A stretch of 64,000 nt of DNA from Ophiocordyceps camponoti-saundersi (nom. inval.) (GCA_003339415.1 PDHQ01000136.1:1-64000), one strand, 5' to 3'. Counted from the stretch's first letter, positions 15,201 through 27,143 are shown. The notes: a model not told the origin generated them from the sequence alone. Numbers and translations are program-made.

Positions 15201-16058
15201 AAGTAAGCTATATAAATTTTATACCGGACCTAGTTTACGCGTACTCTTATTACCGTAAAGTCCGCTTTAAAGGAAATATAAGCTTTTAAATTATTAGTTA
15301 ATACCTAACTTATTAAATATATAAAATACTAGGTATAAGCGGGGTTCGACTTAAAGCTAAGGTAATACTTAAGGGGAGGGTTTTACTTTAAGTTCTCCGG
15401 TTTTTCCCCCTTTTAAAATATATATAAGATAGTTTTAAGCTATATAAAGCATATTAGTATATAATTTATTATTATTATTAGGGAGATAATAGCTATAAAG
15501 AATTTAAAAACTTATTTTACTTATTTATAATAAGCTAATTTATATTTTAAATAAGTCCTTAATATAATTAAAGCGGCCTATCTTTATTAATATTAAAGAA
15601 AATAATATATGCTTAATAAAAGATATTATTAAAGTAGCGCTATAAGAAGTATTTTAGTCTCTAATAATAAGTAATATTATCTAACTATTATTAGATAGAG
15701 TTATTAAGATAACTCTACGCTAAGTTATATAAGTAAGATTTAAGGAGTTTAATTAACTTATATTATAACTTATATCGAACCCCCTCTTATAGCCCTCTAA
15801 CTAACTATTAATATTTAAGCTATTATCGCCGTAATTAAAGAGGCTTATTATAGCTACTTAGTTTAATAAAAGATTAATTAAGAAAGTAAAGCTATTTAGT
15901 TAAGGAAATTAGGAGGGAACGTCTCCTACTAAGTTAAGCGAATTAGCGGAAATTAAGGGCACGCCGCCCTAATCTAAGCTATTTCTAGAGGATTATAATA
16001 AAGAAATTTAAATAAAAAAGGTAGTTATAAGCGACTATAATAAAGATACCCCTTACTT
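12217..16058 (+). pseudogene. 3' internal region of a Ty3/gypsy family A relative (copy C)
   Basis: The last ~170 bp before the LTR (about 15890-16058) match the region just inside the 3' LTR of the family A element at 26689-37582, read in reverse. Copy C is therefore a plus-strand relative ending in the split LTR at 16059. Further upstream the match is lost, so its 3' accessory region differs from that of copy A. A decayed plus frame can be followed from about 14300 to 16050 with only TAA/TAG breaks. Pol domains are not present; the 5' part was lost or lies beyond the E3 insertion. No named function can be given to the accessory coding relic. Confidence 0.55.
12900..13115 (+). repeat. 72-bp tandem repeat, about three units
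   Basis: A 72-bp unit containing ATCTTCTATTATATAAACC and AAAAATATAACCTATTA is repeated head to tail. The period is a multiple of three. One frame reads ISSIIQTSPAIIKIQPIII per unit, which before RIP was probably a Thr/Pro/Gln-rich 24-residue repeat. It lies within the coding relic of copy C. Confidence 0.85.
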
Positions 16059-16083
16059 TATTAGATAAGTATTAAAGGATAAG
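16059..16083 (+). repeat. Family A-type LTR, first part (split by chromovirus)
   Basis: TATTAGATAAGTATTAAAGG matches the start of the family A LTR (TGTTAGATAGGCGTTAGAGG on the minus strand at 37582), with only transition changes. The LTR resumes after the chromovirus at 23704. Confidence 0.8.
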
Positions 16084-16383
16084 TATTAAGGTCTAGCCCT
16101 TATATTATATTCGGGTTATAAACCTAAATATTAAACTTATAGATTAGCCTTACGATTAAACGATAAGGCTGCCGCTATCCGGCCTAGAGGCTTATAGCGG
16201 AAGGATTAAATAGAACGGAATAGGAAGGATAGTTAAACGAGAAGGCAAATAGGCTCTAAAGGAAAAAGCGGTATATATAGCTATTTAGCACGCTAAAATA
16301 CGGCTTCCTTAAAAGCTCTCTATACGTAATTATTATTATATATAGCTTAGCAAATAAGTATCCCTTTAACTAATCCCTTAATA
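16084..16383 (+). repeat. 5' LTR of the chromovirus
   Basis: 300 bp; differs from the 3' LTR mainly by C/T and G/A changes, for example around 16127-16145 against 23447-23465. Confidence 0.95.
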
Positions 16384-16429
16384 GAATTATATATCTATTT
16401 TCTTATAAACTTTTACCCTTATCTTTAAC

Positions 16430-17940
16430 GTTAATAGATTAATTAGATTAGATCGGATTAAAATAGCTAACTTATAAAACTAAATAGAAGGGCTTTAGTA
16501 ATCTTAAGCTAGCCTTAGCGGATATTAATAACCCTCGTAGCGAGAGCTATAAGTTTAATAGTTAGAATAATAAATATAAGTAATATAATATATAATAAAA
16601 GACGGGGAGGAACGTTATTAGTAGATATTAAAGTATATAGAATAGTACTTTAAAAAATAAGCTAACGCTTTTCTCGCGGATAAGGAAGCGGAGTAAAAGG
16701 CTATATTATAAGAGGCGTAGTCTGCTATCTAATAATAAGCCGTAACCTTCCTTATAACGAAGGAAGCGGAATACGCTTAGTAACTCGTAGCTATACGTAT
16801 AGACGCTTTTAAGGAAATATTATAAACGGACTTAGTTAAACTAATCTTCGCCGAAGCTACGCCTAACTAAGCTTAGATTAATATAGCCCTCGTAAGGTAG
16901 AAAAAACCTTAGCCTAAGTAAAATAAATTACTAAATTCCTTCTATTTTTTTATAAGTTAATTAATTTACTAGTATAATATTAATAAACTTTAGGGCAAAG
17001 CTAAAAATACGGATTATATCTAGGTATAAATTCTAAACTATCTTCCCGAGGATAAAATACGGAAAATATTAGCTTTTTAGTAATCTAGTAGCCTTAGTAG
17101 GAAAAGGCGCTTAAAAGATTTCTTCGATTACTTTTATCGAACTTTTAGCAATATTTAGGAATAAAAGAGAGCTTAAGATAAGCTCTAGACCTTAGTTTAC
17201 CGTAATAGGTAAACATTTAGTAACTTTATCCCTAAATTCGAGGAGGTCTTAGTAACCGCTATTAGATTTATAAGTTAAGATAATTCCGTAAAACTAACTT
17301 AGCTACGCGGGGCTCTCTCCCTAATATTTTAAGATTTTTTAGTTACTATCGATATACCTTACGAGTACTCCCTATTTATCGATCGCCTATAAGGTTTTAC
17401 TTAGTCTTTTAAATAAACCTTACGCTTTCTTAAGGCGGCTAAGAAATATTAACCTAACTTAAATAAATATATAGGAGGCGCTAGGGGTATTCCCGTAAAC
17501 TTAAGTATAGGAAAAAACGTAGATAGGGATATCTTAATAAATATAATAGGAGATAAGAAAAAGAAAAAGCTAAAAGGGAAGGATAGCGGCTATAATAAAA
17601 CTCCTACTTAGGTATTACGAAATACCCCTTAAGCTAAGTAAGTAGAAAAATTAGTATTAGAATAACGTAGAATATTAGGTCTTTATATTAGGTATAGAAC
17701 GAATATATACCTTATATATAATTATAATTTCTAACTTTTATAAAAACTATAATAGAAAGCTTTAGGAGAAACCTATATTAATTATATAGAAATCCTATTT
17801 TAAGTTAAGGAATATAACTCTAACGATAACTAGGGAAAAGAATAGCTTCGGGATATTATAGCGTCTTAAAGGATAAAGTAATATAGATAGAGGAAAAGAA
17901 AGATATCCTTTATTCTAAACTATAAGCTTTATTTACTAAG
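16430..17940 (+). pseudogene. Chromovirus gag relic
   Basis: A decayed gag capsid frame can be read from about 16850 with stops only at former Gln/Trp codons. Segments such as YFYRTFSNIQEQKRAQDKL and LVTIDIPYEYSLFIDRL fit the capsid region of Ty3/gypsy Gag. Near 17684-17727 the reading LYIRYRTNIYLIYNY is a RIP-altered CCHC zinc knuckle (C-x2-C-x4-H-x4-C), with each Cys now Tyr (TGT to TAT) and the His also Tyr. The true start cannot be fixed because ATG codons are lost. Confidence 0.75.
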
Positions 17941-20900
17941 ATTCCCGTAATCTTAAATAACTTAGAACTAGTAAATATATTAGTTAACGAAAGCTGCGAG
18001 AGCTATTCTATAATATACCCGTAGCTAATATAAAACCTACGAATACTAACGGAAAGAATCTTAGCTTAATAAGTAAAAAGGGTAATAATAAGCGGACTAA
18101 AGGTATTAAGTATTACCTAGCTCTTACTTAAGATAAATAGCTTTAGTTAATTAATTATAATATATATAATATTAGATCTTAATTTCCTAATTATCCTTAG
18201 TAAGCCTTAGCTATAATATATAAAATTTTACTTAGTCTTTTATAAAGAACGAGTATAGTATAAAGATTTATAATAATAGGTATAGGTTATTAGTACTCGC
18301 TTTTAACTAACGAAGGAGATCTTAAACGTAGTATACCTTTATAGCTTAATTTTCGTCGGAGAAGTAAGGAGGAGGTAGAAAGAATTACGCTATTAGAAGA
18401 AAGACCTTACTAAATACCTAAAGATTCGAGCGGTAAAAGTTAAAAACGTGGAAAAAGCGTTATAAGATAAGATTCCTTTAATAGATAACTAATTATAAGA
18501 ATAGATCCTAATAGAATTCTACGATATACTTCCCTTTTTTCGTAAGTAAGAAGCGGATAAGTTAAACTTATATAAAGAAGGTATAGATTACCGTATACCG
18601 CTTAAGAAAGAAGTAAACGGTAGAGAACCTTAGATCTTATTCGGCCCCCTTTATAGTATATTAAGGGAGGAATTACTTATCCTTAAAAAGATATTACGAG
18701 ACCTTTTTTAGAAAAGCTTTATCTAACCTAGTAGCTTGCCCGCGGGTATCTTAGTCCTCTTCGTAAGGAAACCCGGGGGAGGATTATAGTTTTATATAGA
18801 TTTCTATATACTAAATACGATTATAGTCCTAGATAGATACCCGCTCCCTTTACTTAGCGATACCCTTTAGTTATTAGCTAAGTCTTAATAGCTTATAAAG
18901 CTAGATATCGTATAAGCTTTCTATAAGGTATAGATTACTAAAGGAGAGGAATAGAAAATAGTATTTAGAACTTAGTATAGCTTTTTTAAATAGATAGTTA
19001 CCTTATTTAGACTTATAAGGGCCCCCGCTACCTTCTAAAGATATATTAATAGTATCCTCTAGCTATATCTTAATAAGTTTTATTCGGCCTATATAGACGA
19101 TATTATTATTTACTTAAATAGTACTAAGGAGGACTATTTCCGTAAGGTACGCTTAGTTCTCCGTAAACTTTAGGAGTATAAGCTTTATCTAGACCCGGAT
19201 AAGTATAAATTCGTAGTTAAGAAGGTAAAATACCTAGGGTTTATAATATTAGTAGAAGTTAGGCTTTAGGTAAACCTAGAAAAGATTAAGATAATCGTTA
19301 ACTAAGCTACGCTAACTTCCCTTAAGGGCTTTCGCAAATTCCTAAGTTTTGCTAACTTTTATTATCTTTTTATTATAAATTTTACCGGGGTAGTAAAACT
19401 ATTAACGAACTTAACGAAGAAAGGGGTTAAGTTCGTTTAGGGCCCCGATTAGGAATAAGCTTTTTAGGAAATTAAGAATCTATTTATAAGGGCCCCTTTA
19501 CTAGTAAAATAGAATTTCGGGAACCTTACGTTTTTAGAAGTAGATACTAGCGCTTACGCCGTAGGAGGTTATCTTTACTAGGAACGAGATAGATAGAAAT
19601 AACTAATAGCGTTCTTTTCTATAAAAATAAACGCGGCCGAACGTAACTATCTTATATATAATAAAAAGATATTAGCGATTATTAGATACTTAGAATAGTA
19701 ATATACTAAACTATATAGTTATAATAGCTTCGATATTATTACTAATTATAAGAACTTAGAGTATTTTATAACTTACCGGCACTTATTAAAGCGATAAGCG
19801 CGTTAGGCGGAGTACCTATTACGATTTAATTTTAAGATCCGTTATTAATTTAGTAAATAAGCTATAATTTTAGATACCCTTTCCTATAGGAATTAGGATA
19901 AACCTTTAACTACGGAGGAGGAAAACGCCCGCTTTATATAGATAATTCCCGAAAAAGCCTTATAATTCTACTTATAAGTAATAGTAATTAATACTTTAGG
20001 GGACCTTACTAATATCCCGGAAGAAGAGGAAGGCGAAGATAGATAATAAGATATAAGTATAGCTGCGGAAAACGCTATAAATCTACGGAATAATATTCTA
20101 TTAGAAACTCGAGTTTTCTTTAATAATAAACTTTAGGGATTTTAGAATAAGACGGTATTATAAAACCTAGTCTTTTAGGAGGTATATTAAGCTATAGTAA
20201 AGGGAGATCGCTTACTATCTCTAAAGCTATAACTTAAGGTTTAAATTATAAATTACTATATCGATACTAAAAGAAGATTACGTTTCCGCGATAAGCTTTA
20301 GGTCCTAGGAGCCCTAGTTACTATAATAGAAAACTCTAAGAAAGCACTAGCTTCCCCGCTTAATATATTATAGAATTATCTTATCTAAATAATCTATAAC
20401 TTAGCCTTAGTTAGTTACCTTAAGAGGGAAGGTATAGTAGCCCTTATAACCCGCGACTTCTTCTAGCTACTTTAATAATAATATATTCGTTAATTTTTTA
20501 GGAACTACGATACCTATAATAAGACTAAGGCTTAGAAATAATATCGGGCTACCCTCTTTAAGTTATTACTTACCCTAGATTAGTTTTACCGATATATATA
20601 AATAGATTTTATAATAGATTTCTCGCTTATAAAACGCGGAAATAAGTACTTATAGGTAATTAAAAACCGCCTTAGTAAAAAGATCCTACTTAAGCCGATA
20701 CCTTTAATAAACGCTCCGCTTTATATAAAGCGGTTTCTCTAGTATTTTATACGGTTTTACTAGTAGCTAAGCACTATTATAAGTAATAAAGGAATTAACT
20801 AAATAAGCGAATTTTAAAGCTATCTTTAATAACTTTACGGGATTAATTAAATACTTAATATAGCTTATTATCTATAAACTAATAAAGGATATAAGAAAGT

Positions 20901-21690
20901 TAATTAAAACGTATAAGCTTACCTCTAAGCGGTAGTCTCTTATAATTAAGATAACTAGAATAAATAGCTTCCCGTAGCCTAGCTTATACTAAATAATAAA
21001 GTCTACTTAGCTATAAGAATAACGCTATTCTTCGTAACTTATAAGTTCTAAGCTCCGATAATAGTACTATTAGACTCGGATACTTCGTAATTATTAATAA
21101 AAAATCTTAAGGGCTAGGCTAAGAAATTCGTAAGACGATTATAATAAGTAATAAACCTATATTAAGCTGCCGATATTTTATCCTTATAAACTTAGGAGTT
21201 TTAAGCTAATAAGAATTAACGAGCGGCTAAGCGCTTTAAAGTTAGTAATAAAGTTTAGCTTAATTTACGTAATTTCCCTAGCGTAAGGCCTAAGAAGAAG
21301 CTCGATTAGAAGAACGCTAAGTTTATAATAGTATAAGTTATTAACCCTTCCCTCGTTAAACTTACGGGATTACTAATAGAAGCTTATAATCGCTTTAGTA
21401 TAGATTTACTTAAAAAGGTAGCTTTAAACCCCTTACCCGGATAAGAAGTTACTAATCTATAGCCTCTTACGATATTAATTAATAAGAAGGAAGAATAGGA
21501 AATTAAAAAGATCGTTTTAGCTAGATAGAAGAAAGTAGGTAGAGGTAGGAGATAGGAGGTCTTCGTTAAATAAAAAAGTTATTAAAACCCGATATAAGAA
21601 CCTCTAGTAAAATTTAAAGGCACCGCCGCTCTTAATCGCTTTAAAGCTTTATATAGACCGGCTATATATAATAATAGGCAGGTTATTAGG
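17941..21690 (+). pseudogene. Chromovirus pol relic (PR-RT-RNase H-INT-chromodomain)
   Basis: Domains in order: an aspartic protease at 17980-18012, reading LVNESCESYSI for the active-site type DSGC; a reverse transcriptase at about 18640-19290 with LPAGILVLFVRKPGGGL and the catalytic YIDDIIIY at about 19090-19113; RNase H starting near 19531 (FLEVDTSAYAVGGYL) and IYNKKILAIIRYLE; an integrase with the zinc-binding remnant NYDTYNKTKA near 20502 and catalytic core from about 20600 (IDFIIDFSLIKRGNKYL). A chromodomain follows at about 21485-21660 (VFVKQKSYQNPIQEPLVKF when stops are read as Gln), placing it among chromoviruses. Its product would have copied the RNA and integrated it, with the chromodomain steering insertion to heterochromatin. 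Many TAG/TAA stops make it inactive. Confidence 0.92.
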
Positions 21691-21755
21691 AAATATACGG
21701 TAAAATAGCTAGTAATAGGATTATATTAAAAAGCGCACTAACGGGCGCGAAAAAA

Positions 21756-21772
21756 CCCCCCCCCCCCCCCCC
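21756..21772 (+). repeat. 17-base poly-C tract
   Basis: A run of 17 C on the plus strand sits just after the chromodomain region, at the far end of the antisense coding relic. Confidence 0.95.
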
Positions 21773-21779
21773 TTTACGA

Positions 21780-23110
21780 TATTTAGTAGCGCTGCTTCTT
21801 CGTAGATAACGACTCCCTAGCTAAGTAACGGCGGCGGCGCGATAGCGTTAGAGTTATCGGTTTAGCGGCGGCGGCGATAGGTACGGCGGCGGCGGTAATA
21901 GTAGCGTTACGCTCTAAAGTAGTAACCCTTTCCTCTAATATTAAAATATTAGCTAACCCCCCGGAGCCTAAAAGCCTACGGGGGGGGGCGATATTAAAGA
22001 TAGCGTTAATATACTCCTTAGCTAAGATAAATTAGCTTTCCGCGTTCTATATAGCGGGATTAGGGATATAAACTATACGATAAAAGAAATACTATTATAT
22101 ATAAGCTTAAGCTTAGCTAATATCGTTAAAGCTTAAGCTACCGTAATTACCGCTTAAAGCGCTTTATCGGCTTTTATTACTATTAGCGGATATTTAGTAT
22201 TAGCGGTAATATATTACGCTATATAAGCTAAAACTAAAAGCTAAGGGGCTAATATATAAGTTTAGTATAAAGGTATATATTCTATATAAGATATATAAGG
22301 TTTTTACTTCCTTATACGCTTTAGTATTATAGCTTAGTTATAATATTTATATCTTTACTTAATATAGCGAAGATACGGATACTCCTAAAAAGCCCCTTTA
22401 TTATTATCGTTATTTTCCTTATCCTTGCTTTCGTTATTATCTTCGTTATTAACGGGGCCGGTAGCGGGGGCGGGAGGAGGAGAAGGAGAGGGAGTAGGAG
22501 TAGGGGCGGCGATAGCTATAGCGGCGGGGATAGGAGTCTTAGCCCGGGATATCTTCTTCCGCGAGATAGGCTACGGAAAATATAATATTAGTAAAAAAGC
22601 CGCTAGTTAGGTTAGATAAAAACTTACCGTAATAAGAGAAGGAGACGGGGAAAGCTAATAAAGGGCCTAAGGCTAAGAGCTTCTCCGTATAATAACCTAA
22701 GAAATACCTAATAACGTTAGTAGCGCGTTTCTCTATAACCTAAATATAGGTTTAATAAGTTCTATATAGCGAGCCGCTAGTAAAATTAAGGAAAAAGCTT
22801 ACCTAAAAAAATAAAGAAAGAGAAGTAAAAAAAGAAGAAGGAGGAGGAGGGGGCTTAGAATAATAATAATCCTTTAGAGCCGACTAATAGCTATAATAGC
22901 TATTAAACTAAGTATTAAAAGCTAGGAAATCCGCCTTTAAACCGAGGCCCCCGTCGTCGCCCTCGATATCGGCGTTATCTTCGTCTTCGTCGCCGTTTTT
23001 ATTACTATTACCGTTATCGCCTTTAACGTTCTTATTATTTTTATCGGCGATAGTAGTAGCGGTAGAGTCGGTAGCGGCGCTAGCGGCGGCGGCGATATCT
23101 TAAAGATAAC
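21780..23110 (-). pseudogene. Antisense accessory coding relic in chromovirus 3' region
   Basis: Between the chromodomain and the 3' LTR the minus strand reads as protein. From about 23110 leftwards it gives an Ala/Thr-rich start and an acidic Asn/Asp/Glu-rich stretch (KGDNGNSNKNGDEDEDNADI). A Pro/Ala-rich stretch lies opposite 22460-22520. Past it comes a globular-looking part, with AKEYINAIFNIAPPVGF near 22030-21970 and FFYRIVYIPNPAI near 22100-22060. Ty3/gypsy elements normally have no minus-strand gene here, though some LTR elements carry extra antisense frames. I do not recognise the family. The 61-codon open frame on the plus strand at 22425-22610 is its shadow and starts with TTG. Confidence 0.5.
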
Positions 23111-23403
23111 TATTATACTCGCTAGGCTAAAATATCCCTACTAATAGGAAAAACGTTAATATAATTAAACCCGTAAAATAAGTAGCGGATTTCCTTACTA
23201 CTAATAATAATAATAATAATATTAATAATAATAATAATAATAATAGGGCTATAGAAAGAAGAAAGGAAAGAATAAAAAGTTTAACGGGCAGGCGCTATAA
23301 AAGCGGTGGAAAAGTAGGGCGGGCTAGCGGAAAATCTTTTTACCTAACCTTACTATATACTATATAACGGATCCCGCACCTACGGGAGAGGGAAGGGACC
23401 TTA

Positions 23404-23703
23404 TATTAAGGTCTAGCCCTTATATTATATTCGGGTTATAAACTTAAACGTTAGACTTACGGATTAGCCTTACGATTAAACGATAAGGCTACCGCTATCC
23501 GGCCTAAAGGCCTATAGCGGAAGGATTAAATAGAATAGAATAGGAAGGATAGTTAAACGGGAAGGCAAATAGGCTCTAAAGGAAAGAGCAGTATATATAG
23601 CTATTTAGCACGCTAGAGTGCGGCTTCCTTAGAAGCTCTCTATACGTAATTATTATTATATATAGCTTAGTAAATAAGTATCCCTTTAACTAGTCCCTTA
23701 ATA
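23404..23703 (+). repeat. 3' LTR of the chromovirus
   Basis: 300 bp; ends CCTTAATA, followed by the target-site copy ATAAG at 23704-23708. Confidence 0.95.
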
Positions 23704-23869
23704 ATAAGGGATTAGAGGATAAAAGAATAAAAAAAAGGACTTAGTATAATTATTATTATTAAACTTACTATTAGACTAATATAAAGAGATTACAACTATT
23801 ATTACCTTAATATATAATATTAAACTATTTAATTTAATCCTTTAACTTAAAACTAATTAAAGGATTTTA
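23704..23869 (+). repeat. Family A-type LTR, second part
   Basis: This continues the LTR begun at 16059: TTACTATTAGACTAATATAA and the end AAAGGATTTTA match the reverse complement of the LTRs at 26689-26885 and 37386-37582. The first five bases are the chromovirus target-site duplication. Confidence 0.8.
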
Positions 23870-24045
23870 GTATTTTTTTAAAATAAGCTTAATATTATAA
23901 TTTAGATTATATTAACTTATCTCTAATTTTTAATAATATATATCTCTAAATATAAAAATATTTTAATATAAATATTAATTACTCTTATTATTATATAAAT
24001 TAGATAACTATTATATACTTACTTATATATATTTTATTCCCTAAT
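23870..24045. repeat. AT-rich repeat, inverted copy at about 42488-42675
   Basis: Reverse-complemented, this segment aligns over about 175 bp to 42488-42675. Shared landmarks are AATATTTTTATATTTA and TAATATTAAGCTTAT. It carries no recognisable coding motif; it may be part of the unidentified element that hosted both sites. Confidence 0.65.
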
Positions 24046-24350
24046 TATTAGTTAAGTATCTTTCTTAAGCTATTTAAATAAGAGGCTAGTATTATATTTT
24101 ATTCTTATTATAATAGTTAAACTAAATACTATAAGGAACTCTATATATATATATATTAACTTAGATAATAAAGTTCGGGTAACTTATTAGGATTATATAG
24201 CTAAAAAATAGTTTATCTCTTATCCTATATATTTTAGCTAATTAAGTTACGAATAATTAATCTTAATAACTTTATTTATAATTACTTTTTTAAAAAATAT
24301 ATAGAAAGATTAATATAATATATATATATCTTAGCTACCCTCCTTACTAT
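24046..24350 (-). repeat. E-family LTR fragment (about the last 300 bp)
   Basis: TATTAGTTAAGTATC at the left edge is the reverse complement of the E LTR end GATACTTAACTAATA. Similarity to 12216-11910 runs to about 24350 and then stops, so only the 3' part of the LTR remains. Confidence 0.7.
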
Positions 24351-25230
24351 ATAATAGTCCTTTATATTATATATAAATTCCTTAGCGTTATTTATAAAAA
24401 CTTACTTTATTTTAATATTATTATTATTATTTTTAACCCTTATTTTATAATTAATAAATTCCTATAAAGCACTATCTTTTATTTTTATAAGTGCTATATC
24501 TAGAAATCTAATATAAGAGTTTAAAAACGTAATAAAATATATATATTTATTATAAGTAGGAATTTTAATAAAACCTTAGATATCTATACTTATTTTTTCT
24601 AAGTAAGTATATTATATAGTGGAAGCTTTCTTATTAATCTTATTAGTTAATTTAGCTTATATATACTCTTTATATTATTTTACTTATTTAATACTATTAT
24701 AATTAAATTTAATAGTATTATTTTTACTTTTTAAAAATTTAGTTAAAATTCTATAATTAATATACTTATTAGCTAGCCTTTATAATATATATATAAGAGT
24801 TAATAAAGACTACTATTATTAAAAGTATATTCTTCTAATTTTTAATAATTATTTATATCTTATCTACTAAAAGGATTTTAAGTCCTACTTATATATAAAT
24901 TATCCTTATATATATTCCCTTTTTTATCTTTTATATATACCTTTTTTTCTATGCTTAATATTAGATTAAGTATAACTTAATCTCTTCCCGAAATTATTCT
25001 AATATTAATTAGGAGTTTATTAAAGCTTCTATTTAAAATATTATAATAAAAATACTAATAAAACTTACCTTACTTCCTATTACCTTACTTTTTTATAATA
25101 TATCCTATATAATATACCCTTTTTTCTCTATCTAGCTTATATATAGATTTCCTCCCTTACTTATATAAATTATTATTATATTTTAGAATTTTTATAATAA
25201 TAACTTTTTCTTTTTTAAGAAAAGTTATTC
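24350..25230 (-). pseudogene. Ty1/copia pol relic, integrase region
   Basis: Reverse-complemented, about 24650-24400 reads ISIDIQGFIKIPTYNKYIYF followed by ITFLNSYIRFLDIALIKIK and a later FINNTKEF. This matches the start of the copia integrase core (D-x-x-G-P, the conserved pattern around the first catalytic Asp, then the D-N-x-x-E-F site, here N-T-K-E-F by RIP). Upstream, towards 25200, the frame is less clear. The upstream half (24770-25200) recurs at about 43960-44400 in the same orientation. Many TAA/TAG stops show it is dead. Confidence 0.65.
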
Positions 25231-25249
25231 TCTTAATTTATATTATATT

Positions 25250-25560
25250 AAGCTATTTTTCCTTCCTTATTACGAAACCTTAAACTTTAATATTAAGGGT
25301 ATTTATATTAATTAGGCGTTCTAGCGCTTAATTAGGTATCTTTTTAGTTATTATATTTACTAAGTTATATTCTTTATTAATTTTTCGGATTTTCTTAATT
25401 TCGCAGTTTTTATATAATTCTCTTATTAATATAATATTAATTATTAACTTTTTTTCTTTTATAATCTTAAGTTTTATAAGATATTTATATAAGGAGTATA
25501 AGTTTATATATATAATAGTTTAAATTATACTTAATCTAAGTTTAAATTAAATCCTTATTA
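25250..25560 (-). pseudogene. Ty1/copia pol C-terminus relic (RNase H end)
   Basis: The reverse complement resembles the C-terminal end of copia RNase H: a segment like RELYKNCEIKKIRKINKEYN is followed by a stretch ending ITKKIPN, the usual A-D-x-x-T-K-x motif at the end of copia polyproteins. The integrase relic lies downstream of it on the same strand, the wrong order for one element, so two copia fragments are joined here or a rearrangement has occurred. Confidence 0.45.
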
Positions 25561-25699
25561 ATATTAATTTAATAAATATATTAATATTAATATTAGCTAA
25601 TATATTATATATTTCTAAGATAAATATAGATTAAGCTACTTTTTTATATTTTATTAAGCTTTAGTAAATAATATTCCCGGAGAGGGTAAACTTATCTTT

Positions 25700-26684
25700 T
25701 CCTCTTATTTCTTATTTAAATATAATATTATACTTAATTTATAAAAAAAAATTAGTATTATTAGTAAATAAACTATTAGTAAATATATATAATTTTATAC
25801 TATTTAGTAATATAAAAATATATTATAGCTTACGATTTTAATATTCTTATTATTATTAAAGTTACTTATTAAGCTTTTTATAATCTCTCTTTTTTAATAA
25901 TTAGCGTTATATAGCGATAAATAAATTATAAGCGGCTTTTAGTTAATAAATAGAAATAATATAAGTACCCCTTATTTATTACTTAAGATATTATAAAGCG
26001 GAGTTAAAGGCTAAGAGGTTAATAAGTTAAATTTTAATAGCTTAGCCCTTTTACTAAAAATAGATCGAAATCGAGCTAATATCGATCCGAGAACTATTAA
26101 AGTCCGCGGTATTACTAGCCTTAAGTATAGTTTTTAGCTTAGTATAAAATTAAGTATTTAATATATACTTTTCCTTTAGTTATTTAAAAGCTTTAATACT
26201 AAATATTAAGGTATTATTAGTTTATAAGCTAATAAGCTTAAACTAAAATTAATCCTTATATTTAATAAGGAGGTAAATATTAAAAGTTAATATATATATT
26301 TATAGCTATTAAAGATAATAATTCTAATAAGTATAAAATAAGTAAACGCTAGCTTTTATAATCTTATATAAGGGCTTAATAACTTAGATAATAATATTAT
26401 TAAGGTATTAATTTTTTATCTTTAGTAATAAAATTATAATAATAATATATTTAAAGTTAGATTATAATTAAGGATATACTTATATAATATTACGTAAAGT
26501 AAGTTTAAAACTTACTTAAAGATTAGTAACTATAAAAGCTAAAACTAAGCGCTAGCTAGTATATTAAATTATAAGGGATTAAGTAAATATAATATCTTTA
26601 CCTTTATTATTATAACTTATAATAATAAGGCGGGATTTCTTATATAAGTAGTTTATTCCGGTTTTTTTAATTTCTTATATTATC
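25700..26684 (+). pseudogene. Unrecognised coding relic interrupted by family A insertion
   Basis: The plus strand reads as one decayed frame with TAA/TAG breaks, for example FNIYFSFSYLKALILNIKVL near 26160-26220. The gypsy element at 26689 inserted into it; the frame appears to continue after 37586 and perhaps beyond the small LTR pair to about 41850. I cannot assign a family. Confidence 0.35.
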
Positions 26685-26688
26685 CGGG
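26685..26688 (+). repeat. Target-site duplication of the family A element, left (CGGG)
   Basis: CGGG here and at 37583-37586 flank the LTR pair exactly; a 4-bp duplication. Confidence 0.7.
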
Positions 26689-26885
26689 TAAAATCCCTCG
26701 ATCGGTTTTAAATTATAAGATTAGATTAGATCGTATAAGGTTATACGTTAAGGTATTAGTAGTCGTGATCCCTTTTATATTAGTCTAATAGCAAGTTTAA
26801 TTATAATAATAATTCCTCTAAGTTCTTCCCTTTTTCCTCCTATTCCTTGTCTCCTTATACCTTATCCTCTAACGCCTATCTAATA
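26689..26885 (-). repeat. 3' LTR of family A element
   Basis: 197 bp, direct repeat of 37386-37582. Its terminal CA has become TA (CTAATA at the right edge against CTAACA in the other LTR). Confidence 0.92.
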
Positions 26886-27143
26886 AAGTAGGGGGCATCT
26901 TTATTATAGTCGCCTATAACCACCTTCTCCGTCTAAACCTCTCTATTATAACCCTCCTTAAATAGCTTAGAAAATAGCCTAATCTTAGATTAGGGCGGTA
27001 TACCCCTAATTTCCGTTAACTTACTTAACTTAGTAAGAGACCTTTCTTCTTATCTTTCCGATAGCTTCGCCTTTTTAACTACTCTATCGCCCGACTAAGT
27101 AGCGGTAATAGGCCTTTTTAACTTAGTTATCTAGCTAGAATAC

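Larger units (their letters stand above)
16084..23703 (+). mobile_element. Ty3/gypsy chromovirus with 300-bp LTRs
   Basis: A 7620-bp LTR retrotransposon. LTRs at 16084-16383 and 23404-23703 begin TATTAAGG and end CCTTAATA (originally TGTTAAGG and CCTTAACA). An identical 5-bp target-site duplication ATAAG flanks it at 16079-16083 and 23704-23708. The internal order is gag, protease, reverse transcriptase, RNase H, integrase and chromodomain on the plus strand, followed by about 1.7 kb containing an antisense coding relic. It keeps more G+C than its surroundings and its two LTRs are very similar, so it is among the youngest insertions here. All frames are broken by RIP stops. Confidence 0.95.

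Noticed and set aside
22425..22610. 61-codon Gly/Ala-rich open frame on the plus strand
   Set aside because: It starts with TTG, is of low complexity, and lies opposite a longer minus-strand coding relic; it is a shadow frame.
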